Shown here: positions 8,389 to 15,346 of the stretch, one piece after another | Position numbering within the stretch: the first letter of the stretch is position 1 | How the letters are laid out: every line of letters begins with the position of its first letter | Origin: an uncultured Anaerolineales bacterium | GTDB taxonomy: Bacteria; Chloroflexota; Anaerolineae; Anaerolineales; Villigracilaceae | Direction: 5' to 3' | DNA length: 43,109 nt | Assembly (NCBI GenBank): GCA_903873975.1 | Contig: CAIQQN010000245.1 | Coordinates: 1 to 43,109 of the forward strand | The notes under the pieces: model-generated | The model's input: the letters and a program-made list of their open reading frames with translations, nothing else | The model's database searches: none | Told to the model about the DNA's origin: nothing | Program-made: the position numbers and the translations under genes

Positions 8389-9176
8389 TTTGTCTCCTCC
8401 GCCTGGGATTCGGAAGTTTCAAGCTTCCGGGCATCCGCCTCTTTCTTCTGGTTGTACAGGTGCACGCCAGCCGCCACGCCGGTCAGTACGGCTCCCCAGC
8501 CGAGGGCAAAGGGAATGGTAAATCCCATCACCTGTTCGCTGATGTCCTTGACCGGGCGGGAGGGGAGCTCCGGCAAGCCGAGTTCAATGAACGGGACATG
8601 TGAGAGGATGAGATAAGACGTACCGCCGTTCTCGGTCTCTCCATAGACTTGGTTGACGTAGCGCGCCGGCTGGGCAGCCAGGCGGTCATGAGCGTATTTC
8701 AGGAGCTTATCCCGTTCCCCGAACATGAGCGCCTCGGTCGGGCAGGTGGCCACGCAGGCCGGTTCCAGGCCAATGTCAATGCGCTGGGGGCACATGGTGC
8801 ATTTATCTATGAATGCACCTTCAATGAGACCCTTATCCCAATCAAAATGAGGCACACCAAATGGACAGGCGTTCATGCAGTACCGGCAGCCGATGCATTT
8901 CTTGGGGTCGTATATCACCGGGCCATCCAGGCGCTTACTGTAGGCGCCCACCGGGCAGGCTGACAGGCAATCGGGTTCGTTGCAGTGCATGCAGTGATAG
9001 ACCATCGAGGCGCGCTCGAGGTTCGGATACTCGCCTTTCAATCCAACCCCCGCCACCCAGATGCGGGTCTTATCCATTTCAATCTTATTTTCGACGCTGC
9101 AGGCCACCATGCAAGCCCGGCAGTCAATGCAGCGGGTGGCGTCGAACAGGAAGGTTTTGTGTTTAATATCGGTCAT
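8385..9176 (-). CDS. Four-cluster ferredoxin subunit (HybA/PsrB/PhsB-like)
   Basis: 263 aa. Four groups of cysteines, each able to hold a [4Fe-4S] cluster, are visible: CIDCRACMVAC, CMHCNEPDCLSACP, CIGCRYCMNACP and CTMCPQRI...PACVATCP. This is the usual electron wire between a molybdopterin subunit and an NrfD subunit. A hydrophobic segment near residues 217-243 (VMGFTIPFALGWGAVLTGVAAGVHLY) anchors it, as in HybA-type proteins. It has no signal peptide of its own, consistent with co-export with the Tat-bearing catalytic subunit. It lies 15 bases after the catalytic gene and overlaps the NrfD gene. Confidence 0.95.
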   Translation of the reverse strand: MTDIKHKTFLFDATRCIDCRACMVACSVENKIEMDKTRIWVAGVGLKGEYPNLERASMVYHCMHCNEPDCLSACPVGAYSKRLDGPVIYDPKKCIGCRYCMNACPFGVPHFDWDKGLIEGAFIDKCTMCPQRIDIGLEPACVATCPTEALMFGERDKLLKYAHDRLAAQPARYVNQVYGETENGGTSYLILSHVPFIELGLPELPSRPVKDISEQVMGFTIPFALGWGAVLTGVAAGVHLYNQKKEADARKLETSESQAEETK

Positions 9177-9191
9177 GGTTCGACTCCCGTC

Positions 9192-11372
9192 CTAGATCTT
9201 CTTGACCGTTACAAAGGTCTGGCTGAGCGCCTGGCCGCCGCTGATGGGGTCTGTATAGGTTACGTGCAGGTCGGAGTCGCTGGCTCCGACGCCGTAGGCC
9301 ACGGTCAGGCCCTTGGAAAGATGCCCGTATCCGGGGGTGAGATAAACGCAGTCCGGGCGGATGGCCTGGGTGGCTTCCAGCTTGATGTGGATCTTGCCGG
9401 CCGGGCTGGTCACTTCCACCAGGTCATTATCGGCCAGCCCCAGGTTCTTGGCGGTCGCAACATTCATCCACAGGCGCGGTTCGTCCGAATATTTGTGTAA
9501 AAGTTGGTTGTTTTGTGTGCCAAACTGTGTCTGCTGTGCAACTTTTCCGGTCAATAAATAGAATTCGTTCTGACCAGGGGCGAGCGGTTCCTCCCAGGTT
9601 GGCCAGGGTGAGAAACCAGAATTTTTCAATGTCTCAGAGTAAACTTCAATTTTGCCAGAAGGTGTATTGAAAGTTATTTCCCTGCTATTTTCTTTTTCGG
9701 GCATCACAGTATAGCCTTTTTCTTTCACAGCTTCAAGGCTTATGCCCAGAGGTTTTAGCTGCTGGCGGATATAATCTTCCTCATCCGTGTACTGGAAGTA
9801 GTCACCTAGTCCGAAGCGCTCGCCCAACTGCTTGTAAATCCACAGGGCGGATTTTCCATCCCCCTGGGGTTCGATGACCGGCTGGCGAATAAAGGCTTTG
9901 TCGCCAACAATATTGAGCGGATCGTAGCGCTCCAGGTAGGAAGCCTCGGGCAGGATAACATCCGAGAACCAGGAGGTATCGTTCATGATAATGTCGACGG
10001 TGGTGATGAAATCCATCTTGCCAAATGCTTCCAGCGTCCGGCCGCGGTCTGGCAAGGCCAGGATGGGGTTCTGGCGCGAGATGAACCAACCATGAGCCTG
10101 ATAAGGTTCGCCCGTGACGATTGCATCTCGTAGTTCCTGGAAAACGCCCAACTTAAGCGGAACGAGTGGATATTTCCAAGGCACACCGTCCAATCGCATT
10201 GCAGAAACACGCGGATAGGAAGGCTGGGATGGCGCACCCAGTCCAGCACCCTCGGCAGCAACATCCGCTGAAAGGCATCCACCCGGGGTCAGGACATTCC
10301 CGCTCAAAGCATTCAATGTGGCAATTGCCCGCTCGGTCTGGAACGAGTTGATGAAATTTGACGTGCGCCACCCTGGATGAGCCAGGGCGTTATGTTTTGC
10401 AGCCGCGTATTCGCGGGCAATTCGATTAATGGTCACGGCTGGAACACCGGTAATGGATTCAGCCCACTCAGGCGTGTAACTGAGCATGGCAACCTTAATG
10501 CCGTCGCAGCCAACAACATATTGTTTGACAAATTCACAGTCAGCTAGTTCATTGGTAACAATGACATTGATCATTGCCAGCAGGAAGGCTGAATCAGTGC
10601 CGGGACGGATGGGGATCCACTCGGCTGCTTTGGATGCGGTTTTGGTGTAGCGCGGGTCAAGGTAGACTAGTTTTGCGCCGCGGTCAATCGCATGGGATAA
10701 TTCGGATGTCTCTGAGGTCGAAATCGCCTCCATCAAGTTGCGACCAACGAGCAAGATAAATTCAACATCATCATATTTTCGCGATGGTTCTTCAATGCCG
10801 TAGGTCAACAAGAAGGCAGTGATCATGGCATTGAAGCACAGGCTGCGCTGCGTGCCATAGTTCGGCGAGCCAAAGGCATACAGCAGGTTTTCGAACAACG
10901 GCTGGCTCAAATTATGCGTGGAAGAAAAGACCATCGCCTCCGCCCCGTATTTTTGCTTGATGTCCAGCATGTTTTGAGCCACCAGGTCCAGCGCTTCTTC
11001 CCAGGAGGCTTTACGGAACAGCCCCTCGCCGCGCTTGCCGACCCGGATCAGCGGGGTCAGTACCCGGTCGGGGTCGTAGGTGTTCATCAGGCCGGATTGG
11101 CCGCGCGGACACAGCTTGCCATTGGAATGGGGGTGGTCGGGATTGCCTTCCAGCTTGACTACGCGCCCCTCTTCGACTTTCGCCAGCAGGCCACAGCGCC
11201 AGACGCACATTTCACACATGCTGGGAATGGTTCCACTGTTCGTGGCATCCAGCATTCCATTAGCGCGCGCCGCTTCGGCCACCCAGGGGGGAATAAACTG
11301 CCCCAGGACCGCCGCTCCTATGGTTGCGCCGCCGACCTTGAGAAAGTCGCGGCGGGATAGAGTGTTTGTCAT
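9192..11372 (-). CDS. Molybdopterin oxidoreductase catalytic subunit (Psr/Phs/Arr-like, Tat-exported)
   Basis: 726 aa from the ATG at 11372, which has GGAG seven bases upstream; an in-frame ATG at 11384 would add four residues. The N-terminus has a Tat signal (LSRRDFLKVGGATIGAAVLG). A [4Fe-4S] site follows, with CxxCxxxC (CEMCVWRC) and LCPRG about 27 residues later. Molybdopterin-guanine-dinucleotide binding regions of the DMSO reductase superfamily run through the rest. In GSPNYGTQRSLCFNAM the Cys (about residue 179) sits where polysulfide, thiosulfate and arsenate reductases have their metal-ligand Cys. The substrate is not readable. Adjacent sulfur-transport genes favour a sulfur oxyanion, polysulfide or tetrathionate. 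Arsenate or selenium oxyanions are alternatives. Confidence 0.92.
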   Translation of the reverse strand: MTNTLSRRDFLKVGGATIGAAVLGQFIPPWVAEAARANGMLDATNSGTIPSMCEMCVWRCGLLAKVEEGRVVKLEGNPDHPHSNGKLCPRGQSGLMNTYDPDRVLTPLIRVGKRGEGLFRKASWEEALDLVAQNMLDIKQKYGAEAMVFSSTHNLSQPLFENLLYAFGSPNYGTQRSLCFNAMITAFLLTYGIEEPSRKYDDVEFILLVGRNLMEAISTSETSELSHAIDRGAKLVYLDPRYTKTASKAAEWIPIRPGTDSAFLLAMINVIVTNELADCEFVKQYVVGCDGIKVAMLSYTPEWAESITGVPAVTINRIAREYAAAKHNALAHPGWRTSNFINSFQTERAIATLNALSGNVLTPGGCLSADVAAEGAGLGAPSQPSYPRVSAMRLDGVPWKYPLVPLKLGVFQELRDAIVTGEPYQAHGWFISRQNPILALPDRGRTLEAFGKMDFITTVDIIMNDTSWFSDVILPEASYLERYDPLNIVGDKAFIRQPVIEPQGDGKSALWIYKQLGERFGLGDYFQYTDEEDYIRQQLKPLGISLEAVKEKGYTVMPEKENSREITFNTPSGKIEVYSETLKNSGFSPWPTWEEPLAPGQNEFYLLTGKVAQQTQFGTQNNQLLHKYSDEPRLWMNVATAKNLGLADNDLVEVTSPAGKIHIKLEATQAIRPDCVYLTPGYGHLSKGLTVAYGVGASDSDLHVTYTDPISGGQALSQTFVTVKKI

Positions 11373-11405
11373 GATTTTCTCCATTACCGGTATAAGAAAA
11401 TCATA

Positions 11406-11432
11406 GATGGCTGGCAGCGGGTGTCAGCCATC
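11406..11432 (-). terminator. Stem-loop between the Sec-YedE gene and the molybdoenzyme gene
   Basis: GATGGCTG and CAGCCATC, 8-bp perfect arms with an 11-base loop, followed on the minus strand by a T-rich stretch. It lies in the 78-base gap before the molybdoenzyme gene. It may be a partial terminator or a processing signal that sets different levels of transporter and reductase. Confidence 0.45.
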
Positions 11433-11450
11433 CATCCAGATTGGCGCTTT

Positions 11451-12017
11451 CTAATCCTCTTCTTCATCCCCATCCGTGTACTTGCGCTTTAACCCTGCCC
11501 GATCGATCAGGTAGAACAACACGAGTGACATGAGCGCAAAGGCAAGCACGGTGAGGTAGGGATTAATATTCCATAAGTCGGGCAACACAACACTTCCAAA
11601 ATTGGCAAGTTTGGAGATCTGAGGGAAAACATGCTGGTAAGTCAGGCCAAAAATCAATGCACCTGTCAGGAAACCAAGCAAACCAGGGACGATGTAATCT
11701 AATTTTCCTTCGCCGGACCCGGCGACACAGGTGCCTGGTCAGTATCCCACCAGAGACATGCCAACCCCGAATATCAGCCCGCCCACCAGGTTTCCCACAA
11801 CATACGTGGCGGGAGCTGTCGGGAAGGTGACCATCCCCAGACCGCGCAGAGCATAGAGCCCGATCATTGCCACTGCCAGAGCCGTCATGATGAACTTCAT
11901 GACCATCATATCCTTAAAACGGAACTGGTTGGCGATCCTGTGGTACTTGGTCAGGCCGGCTTTATTTAAGGAGAAACCAAAACCCAGCCCGAGGATTCCT
12001 GCAATCACAAAATTCAT
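11451..12017 (-). CDS. YeeE/YedE-type sulfur transporter half, predicted selenoprotein (in-frame UGA at codon 93)
   Basis: The frame runs from ATG 12017 (GGAGG upstream) through TGA at 11739-11741 to a TAG at 11451, giving 188 aa if UGA is read as selenocysteine. The peptide across the UGA is VGY-U-PGTCVAGSGEGK. This is the second conserved motif of the YeeE/YedE (Sulf_transp) family, which normally reads GYCPGT, so the UGA replaces its Cys. The downstream part has no credible start codon or ribosome site of its own and continues with the expected membrane segments (GLLGFLTGALIFGLTY and others). A GGUC-loop hairpin follows the UGA. YeeE moves thiosulfate through conserved cysteines, and YedE has been linked to selenium use by comparative genomics. 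The alternative is a point-mutated pseudogene or sequencing error. Confidence 0.85.
11710..11725 (-). promoter_or_regulatory. Candidate bacterial SECIS hairpin just downstream of the in-frame UGA
   Basis: On the mRNA the UGA is followed by 13 bases, then UCGCCG-GGUC-CGGCGA, a perfect 6-bp stem with a GGUC apical loop. The first loop G is the 20th base after UGA. In E. coli fdhF the SelB-binding loop also contains GGUC, at nearly the same distance (about 19). The bulged U of fdhF is not obvious here. Bacterial SECIS elements vary widely, so this is good but not conclusive support for selenocysteine insertion. Confidence 0.7.
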
Positions 12018-12032
12018 ATCAAACCTCCTGGT

Positions 12033-12569
12033 TTAGTAGCGTTTACGGTACACGATTAGGGCTGTGATGATGCCCGAGGCGAACATCCCACCCATGAAGA
12101 GGAAGGCGGCTGGAACAAGAAGACTGCCTCCAGAGATGAGCAGACCACTGGTGCAGCCCCCGGCGATCCCGGCGCCATATTCCAACACAATCGCTCCCAG
12201 GAAACCCAAAACCCAGCGTTTCCAGGTTTGCGGTCCAAAGACGCGCTTCCATTGAACGTCGCTGTTAGCGGCATCCTTTTTTCCCCATTTCAGAGTTTTG
12301 CTGGTGGCAGCCCCAAGCATGCCTCCAAAGAATACCCCGACCAGCAGCATCACACCCCATGTGATTCCTGCCGGCATCACATAGTTAAAGTACGTGTTGC
12401 TGGGGCTGATCACCTTGCCGAAATAAGCGGCTAGGTTTTCAAACGCACCGGAAGCACCCAGCAGGGTCTTGGCAAGCACTACAGTTAGGATGACGATAAT
12501 GCCAAGCAGGATTCCGGCTATATAAGGTGACCAGGTATCCTTGCGGATATAGTTCATTATAAATTTCAT
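12033..12569 (-). CDS. YeeE/YedE-type sulfur transporter, first half
   Basis: 178 aa from the ATG at 12569, preceded by GGAGTGAGG; longer upstream readings have no ribosome site. It has about four to five transmembrane segments and the motif GAGIAGGCTSGLLISGG near residue 135. This is the first conserved Cys motif of the YeeE/YedE family (GCTSG type). Split YeeE/YedE systems encode the two halves as separate adjacent genes. The second half follows 15 bases later and carries the predicted selenocysteine. Together they would form a channel for thiosulfate or a similar sulfur or selenium species. It lies between a cytochrome gene and the reductase genes, which points to a shared substrate. That link is inference. 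Confidence 0.85.
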   Translation of the reverse strand: MKFIMNYIRKDTWSPYIAGILLGIIVILTVVLAKTLLGASGAFENLAAYFGKVISPSNTYFNYVMPAGITWGVMLLVGVFFGGMLGAATSKTLKWGKKDAANSDVQWKRVFGPQTWKRWVLGFLGAIVLEYGAGIAGGCTSGLLISGGSLLVPAAFLFMGGMFASGIITALIVYRKRY

Positions 12570-12615
12570 AACCTCACTCCTTTTTTTTGTTGTGAAATAT
12601 ATCAGGATGGATGAC

Positions 12616-13494
12616 TTATTCGATCGGGTCTTCAGATGCCTGATCATCAGCCGGTTCTTCGGGCGCCTGCTCGCCGGTCGGTTCTTCATGGGTAAGCTTG
12701 TCAATGGAAGCCAGCAGGTTAGCAGCCACCTGAGGTTTTGCCAGGATATTTTGAAGGATTCGGCGGGAATCAGGCTTTAATCGGTTGAGGCTCGGCAGCA
12801 ACTCCACCACGTCCGCAGGATATTTTTCCTGGACGGGAACGCGCTTCGGGTCTTCAAAGGTGATATTGATCAAGCCCTCCCGTCTTAGCACAAAGAAGCC
12901 GCCTGCAAGGACGATCAATGCCAGGACGGCGATCAGGATGATATTCCCGATGTTGAGGGGCGTTTTACCCAGAGCCACCGCATCGTATCTCTGGGAGTAA
13001 TCCACTATGTCCACCGCCGGGACAACCACCGCTGGAACAGTTGGTGCAGCCTCGGTCGTTGCCGGAGCAGCCGACGAGCCGGGCTGGCTGGTGGCCGCTG
13101 CAGTCGTGCTTCCACCGGTGCCGACCTGCTGGCCGAGGGTGGTGGCATAGATTTGCGCTTTTACCAGCACGTCGGTGGGGTGGCAGCTTTTGCAGCTTGC
13201 GTTGACATCCGAGAGCGGAGCCACCATGCCGGTGTGGGCGGCAACTTTATCAGTGGCCTGGTTGTTCCCGGCGTGGCACAGGTAGCAAAAATCGCCGAAG
13301 GCATGCTGGGTGTGCCAGGCAGTGCCGTCATTGTTGACCGGCTTCTGGGCCTGCGTTTCGTGGCAGTTCTTACAGGAAGAGGCCTGCGAACCGCATTGGG
13401 CTTTTACCGGCGTGGCGGTCATCAGGAAAACACTGACGACTACCAACAGTATTCCAAGTGCCAGGAATATGAAGGTAATCCTTTTTTGTCTCAT
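12616..13494 (-). CDS. Membrane-anchored triheme cytochrome c with cytoplasmic acidic tail
   Basis: 292 aa from ATG 13494 (GAGG five bases upstream). An N-terminal signal (about residues 5-30) is followed by three CxxCH motifs (CKNCH, CYLCH, CKSCH) in the first 110 residues. Next come a Ser/Thr/Ala/Pro-rich linker (GGSTTAAATSQPGSSAAPATT), a second membrane helix (GNIILIAVLALIVLAGGFFVL) and a roughly 90-residue basic-then-acidic tail ending in repeated Glu/Asp/Pro. The heme domain should face outside and the tail inside. It is the first gene after arsR and precedes the transporter and molybdoenzyme genes. It may feed electrons to, or take them from, the reductase. The function of the tail is unknown. 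Confidence 0.88.
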   Translation of the reverse strand: MRQKRITFIFLALGILLVVVSVFLMTATPVKAQCGSQASSCKNCHETQAQKPVNNDGTAWHTQHAFGDFCYLCHAGNNQATDKVAAHTGMVAPLSDVNASCKSCHPTDVLVKAQIYATTLGQQVGTGGSTTAAATSQPGSSAAPATTEAAPTVPAVVVPAVDIVDYSQRYDAVALGKTPLNIGNIILIAVLALIVLAGGFFVLRREGLINITFEDPKRVPVQEKYPADVVELLPSLNRLKPDSRRILQNILAKPQVAANLLASIDKLTHEEPTGEQAPEEPADDQASEDPIE

Positions 13495-13540
13495 TTGGGC
13501 CTCGTTCAAACAAATGGATTATGAAGTTGGTTATTTTGGG

Positions 13541-13882
13541 TCATGCTGGAATGAATTCATCCATGAGATCCGCATGATGCTGGATCCGGTCGCGCAGCAC
13601 AGTCCGCAAAAGGTCCAGCGCTTCGATGACGCGTTTATCAGTAAGCTCGTAATGTATGGTCATTCCCTGGCGCGTTGCAGTTGCAAGTCCTGCATCACGC
13701 AGGACTTTAAGATGGCGGGAAATTGTCGGTTGGGGGAGTTCCAGTTTTTGGGTCAGTTCGGTGACATTGCAAGGTTGTTCTGCAAGTGCATAAAGAATGA
13801 ATAAACGTGTCGGTTCTGCCAGGGCAGAACAAAGTTCAGCGTGTAATTGTGTAATTTCCTGTGTTAAATTTGAAGTGTCCAT
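13541..13882 (-). CDS. ArsR/SmtB-family repressor of the respiratory operon
   Basis: 113 aa winged-helix regulator. The recognition helix region reads LPQPTISRHLKVLRDAGL and the wing TATRQGMTIHYELT. Two cysteines are present (Cys18, Cys38), but no clear ArsR CxC metal site in the recognition helix. It may sense a reactive sulfur species or another thiol-reactive signal rather than arsenite; that is inference. It heads the minus-strand operon with the triheme cytochrome, transporter halves and molybdoenzyme. A perfect inverted repeat containing its likely -10 box lies just upstream, which suggests autorepression relieved by the pathway substrate. Confidence 0.92.
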   Translation of the reverse strand: MDTSNLTQEITQLHAELCSALAEPTRLFILYALAEQPCNVTELTQKLELPQPTISRHLKVLRDAGLATATRQGMTIHYELTDKRVIEALDLLRTVLRDRIQHHADLMDEFIPA

Positions 13883-13902
13883 GGATATGACCTTATTCGC
13901 AT

Positions 13903-13928
13903 AAGTGTATATACATTATAATACACTT
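13903..13928 (-). promoter_or_regulatory. Promoter/operator of the arsR-led operon
   Basis: AAGTGTAT, ten bases, ATACACTT: perfect 8-bp arms, AT-rich as in ArsR/SmtB operators. The spacer holds TATAAT on the minus strand (13915-13920), placed to transcribe arsR. A repressor bound here would cover the -10 box. Confidence 0.65.
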
Positions 13929-13947
13929 GTGAATATATGAACTTATA

Positions 13948-13974
13948 GTGCACAATGTCATAAATATTGTGCAC
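13948..13974. promoter_or_regulatory. Second inverted repeat upstream of arsR
   Basis: GTGCACAAT, nine bases, ATTGTGCAC: perfect 9-bp arms in the same intergenic region. It differs in sequence from the 13903 repeat, so it may bind a different regulator, possibly an activator of the respiratory operon or of osmC on the other strand. The rest of 13883-14181 holds a repeat copy at 13999 and no gene. Confidence 0.5.
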
Positions 13975-13998
13975 AAATGTCATCTGCAAAAGACGGGG

Positions 13999-14035
13999 CA
14001 CGGTTTTCACAAACTCGGGGTTGGTGGTGTTGGCG
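13999..14035 (+). repeat. 37-bp dispersed repeat, copy 1
   Basis: This stretch matches 38304-38340 at 33 of 37 positions, beginning CACGGTTTTCACAAAC and ending TTGGCG in both. Both copies are intergenic. In copy 2 the 3' part forms one arm of a long hairpin; copy 1 lacks the complementary arm, so it looks like a decayed or truncated version. Confidence 0.65.
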
Positions 14036-14181
14036 CCGGTTTGTTTTTTCAGGCGATAACCCGCTGGATTTCCGTGATCTATATGTGCTATTTTCAGTCA
14101 GACAATGTAACTTTATTACGATAAAATCATCCAATAAACGGTTATCCTAAGAACGAATCTATATTATTGGAGACAGATTTT

Positions 14182-14565
14182 ATGGAAATGATCATCGACT
14201 TTCCCGGCGGTTCCCGCGTGGACGCCCATTTTGGTTCCTTTACCGTGGCCACGGATCAGCCGCCGGCCGCCACCGCTCCCAGCCCCTTCGAGATTTTCCT
14301 CTCGTCAATTGGTACCTGTGCCGGCATCTATGTCCTGGGCTTCTGCAAACAGCGCAACCTCCCCACCCAGGGTATCCGCATCGTCGAACGGATTGACCAC
14401 AGCCCTGTCACCGGCATGGTTGAGGCGATCGGCCTGGAGATCCAGGTCCCGCCGGAGTTCCCCGAAAAATATCGCGATTCGCTGATCCGCTCGGCGGATC
14501 TGTGCGCGGTGAAGAAGCACCTCGAAAAACCGCCCAGGTTCGAAATCACCACCAGGGTGGTGTAG
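14182..14565 (+). CDS. OsmC-family protein
   Basis: 127 aa from ATG 14182, chosen over an in-frame TTG at 14167 because TGGAG lies nine bases before the ATG. The OsmC/Ohr-like fold is indicated by SPFEIFLSSIGTCAGIYVLGF, with the first redox Cys at residue 46, and SADLCAVKKHL, with the second at residue 108. Family members reduce organic hydroperoxides with these two cysteines; the branch with this shorter sequence is less well characterised. It is divergent from the arsR-led sulfur/respiratory operon. OsmC-like genes are often found near sulfur-transfer genes, so a role with reactive sulfur is possible but unproven. Confidence 0.9.
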   Translation: MEMIIDFPGGSRVDAHFGSFTVATDQPPAATAPSPFEIFLSSIGTCAGIYVLGFCKQRNLPTQGIRIVERIDHSPVTGMVEAIGLEIQVPPEFPEKYRDSLIRSADLCAVKKHLEKPPRFEITTRVV

Positions 14566-14633
14566 TTTCAATGCTTATAAGGTCGCATTTTTCCAACCCC
14601 TCTTGAAGATAAGCCAATTTCGCCTCGCTTTTC

Positions 14634-15257
14634 TTAATTATCCTCCTGGCGCACTTCTTCAAATACCTCCCGGGTTTCCTGGATGAGCCAGACCAGAAAT
14701 ACAAGCGCGGCAATGTACTCGGCCCACCACAAACCAAAGAGATTGTTTAGAACCAGCCCTGCGAGCACGGTTCCTGCCATGGTTGCACAGGTTATGGAAT
14801 TGGTCGCATCACCAGCCAAAGCGGCACTATCTATTCGCTTTGAAATTCGGCGCTTGGTCACAGCAAGATAGGGCATGATCAACAGGGCAGCCGCCGATAC
14901 ACCAATACCGATGATGGAACCCTCGGGTTTCGAATGAGTGATCAGCCCATAGACGGACGATATCAGCACATAAGCACACAAGAGGCCCAGGGTGACTGCA
15001 ACAACCCAAGAAGCTCGCTGTTCAGCCCGCTCAACACTCTTAAGATCTCCCCCCCGGCTTTCATTCAAAAGTCGCCACAGCAGGATGGATCCACTTACCA
15101 GTTCGATCAGACTGTCTATTCCAAAGGCGGTCAAGAGAGCACTTCTTGCCGCTATTCCTGCACTGATCGAGACAACCATCTCAACTACCATCCAGATAAT
15201 GGTAATGACTTCGATCCGTACACCCATTCTTATATCAGAAGTTCGCGTTGCATTCAT
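14634..15257 (-). CDS. Cation-efflux (CDF)-like membrane protein without C-terminal domain
   Basis: 207 aa, with about five to six transmembrane helices. AFGIDSLIELVSGSILLWR corresponds to the second helix of cation diffusion facilitators, where Asp and His residues bind the transported metal; here an Asp is kept. SAALAGDATNSITC looks like the matching site in helix V. The protein stops soon after the last helix and lacks the cytoplasmic ferredoxin-like domain of full-size CDF proteins. Such short versions are common as predicted cation transporters. It lies downstream of a P-type ATPase. The start is ATG 15257; a TAAATT sequence just upstream and no ribosome site make it another possible leaderless gene. 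Confidence 0.75.
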   Translation of the reverse strand: MNATRTSDIRMGVRIEVITIIWMVVEMVVSISAGIAARSALLTAFGIDSLIELVSGSILLWRLLNESRGGDLKSVERAEQRASWVVAVTLGLLCAYVLISSVYGLITHSKPEGSIIGIGVSAAALLIMPYLAVTKRRISKRIDSAALAGDATNSITCATMAGTVLAGLVLNNLFGLWWAEYIAALVFLVWLIQETREVFEEVRQEDN

Positions 15258-15346
15258 GGGACAATTTATCCATTCAGTCCGGTTCAGTATATCCTCGCTG
15301 CTTGAGCGTTTGATCAGACTCCCTTACTGGAATCCTCGCCTTCCAT

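Noticed and set aside
9192-11372. Firm assignment as arsenate reductase because of nearby ArsR regulators
   Set aside because: ArsR is a broad family. This regulator lacks the arsenic-type CxC site, and adjacent genes point to sulfur. Substrate left open.
11451-12017. Two separate small genes (11739-12017 and 11451-11681) or a pseudogene
   Set aside because: The second piece has only a TTG with no ribosome site, and it continues the family sequence in the same frame. The only interruption is one UGA at a conserved Cys column, followed by a SECIS-like hairpin. An error or point mutation is still possible and is listed as a way to refute the Sec reading.
13999-14035. CRISPR-like repeat
   Set aside because: There are only two copies 24 kb apart, with no spacer array and no cas gene in the window.
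14182-14565. OsmC as a second selenoprotein
   Set aside because: Some OsmC-like proteins contain Sec, but both redox positions here are ordinary Cys codons (TGT and TGC).
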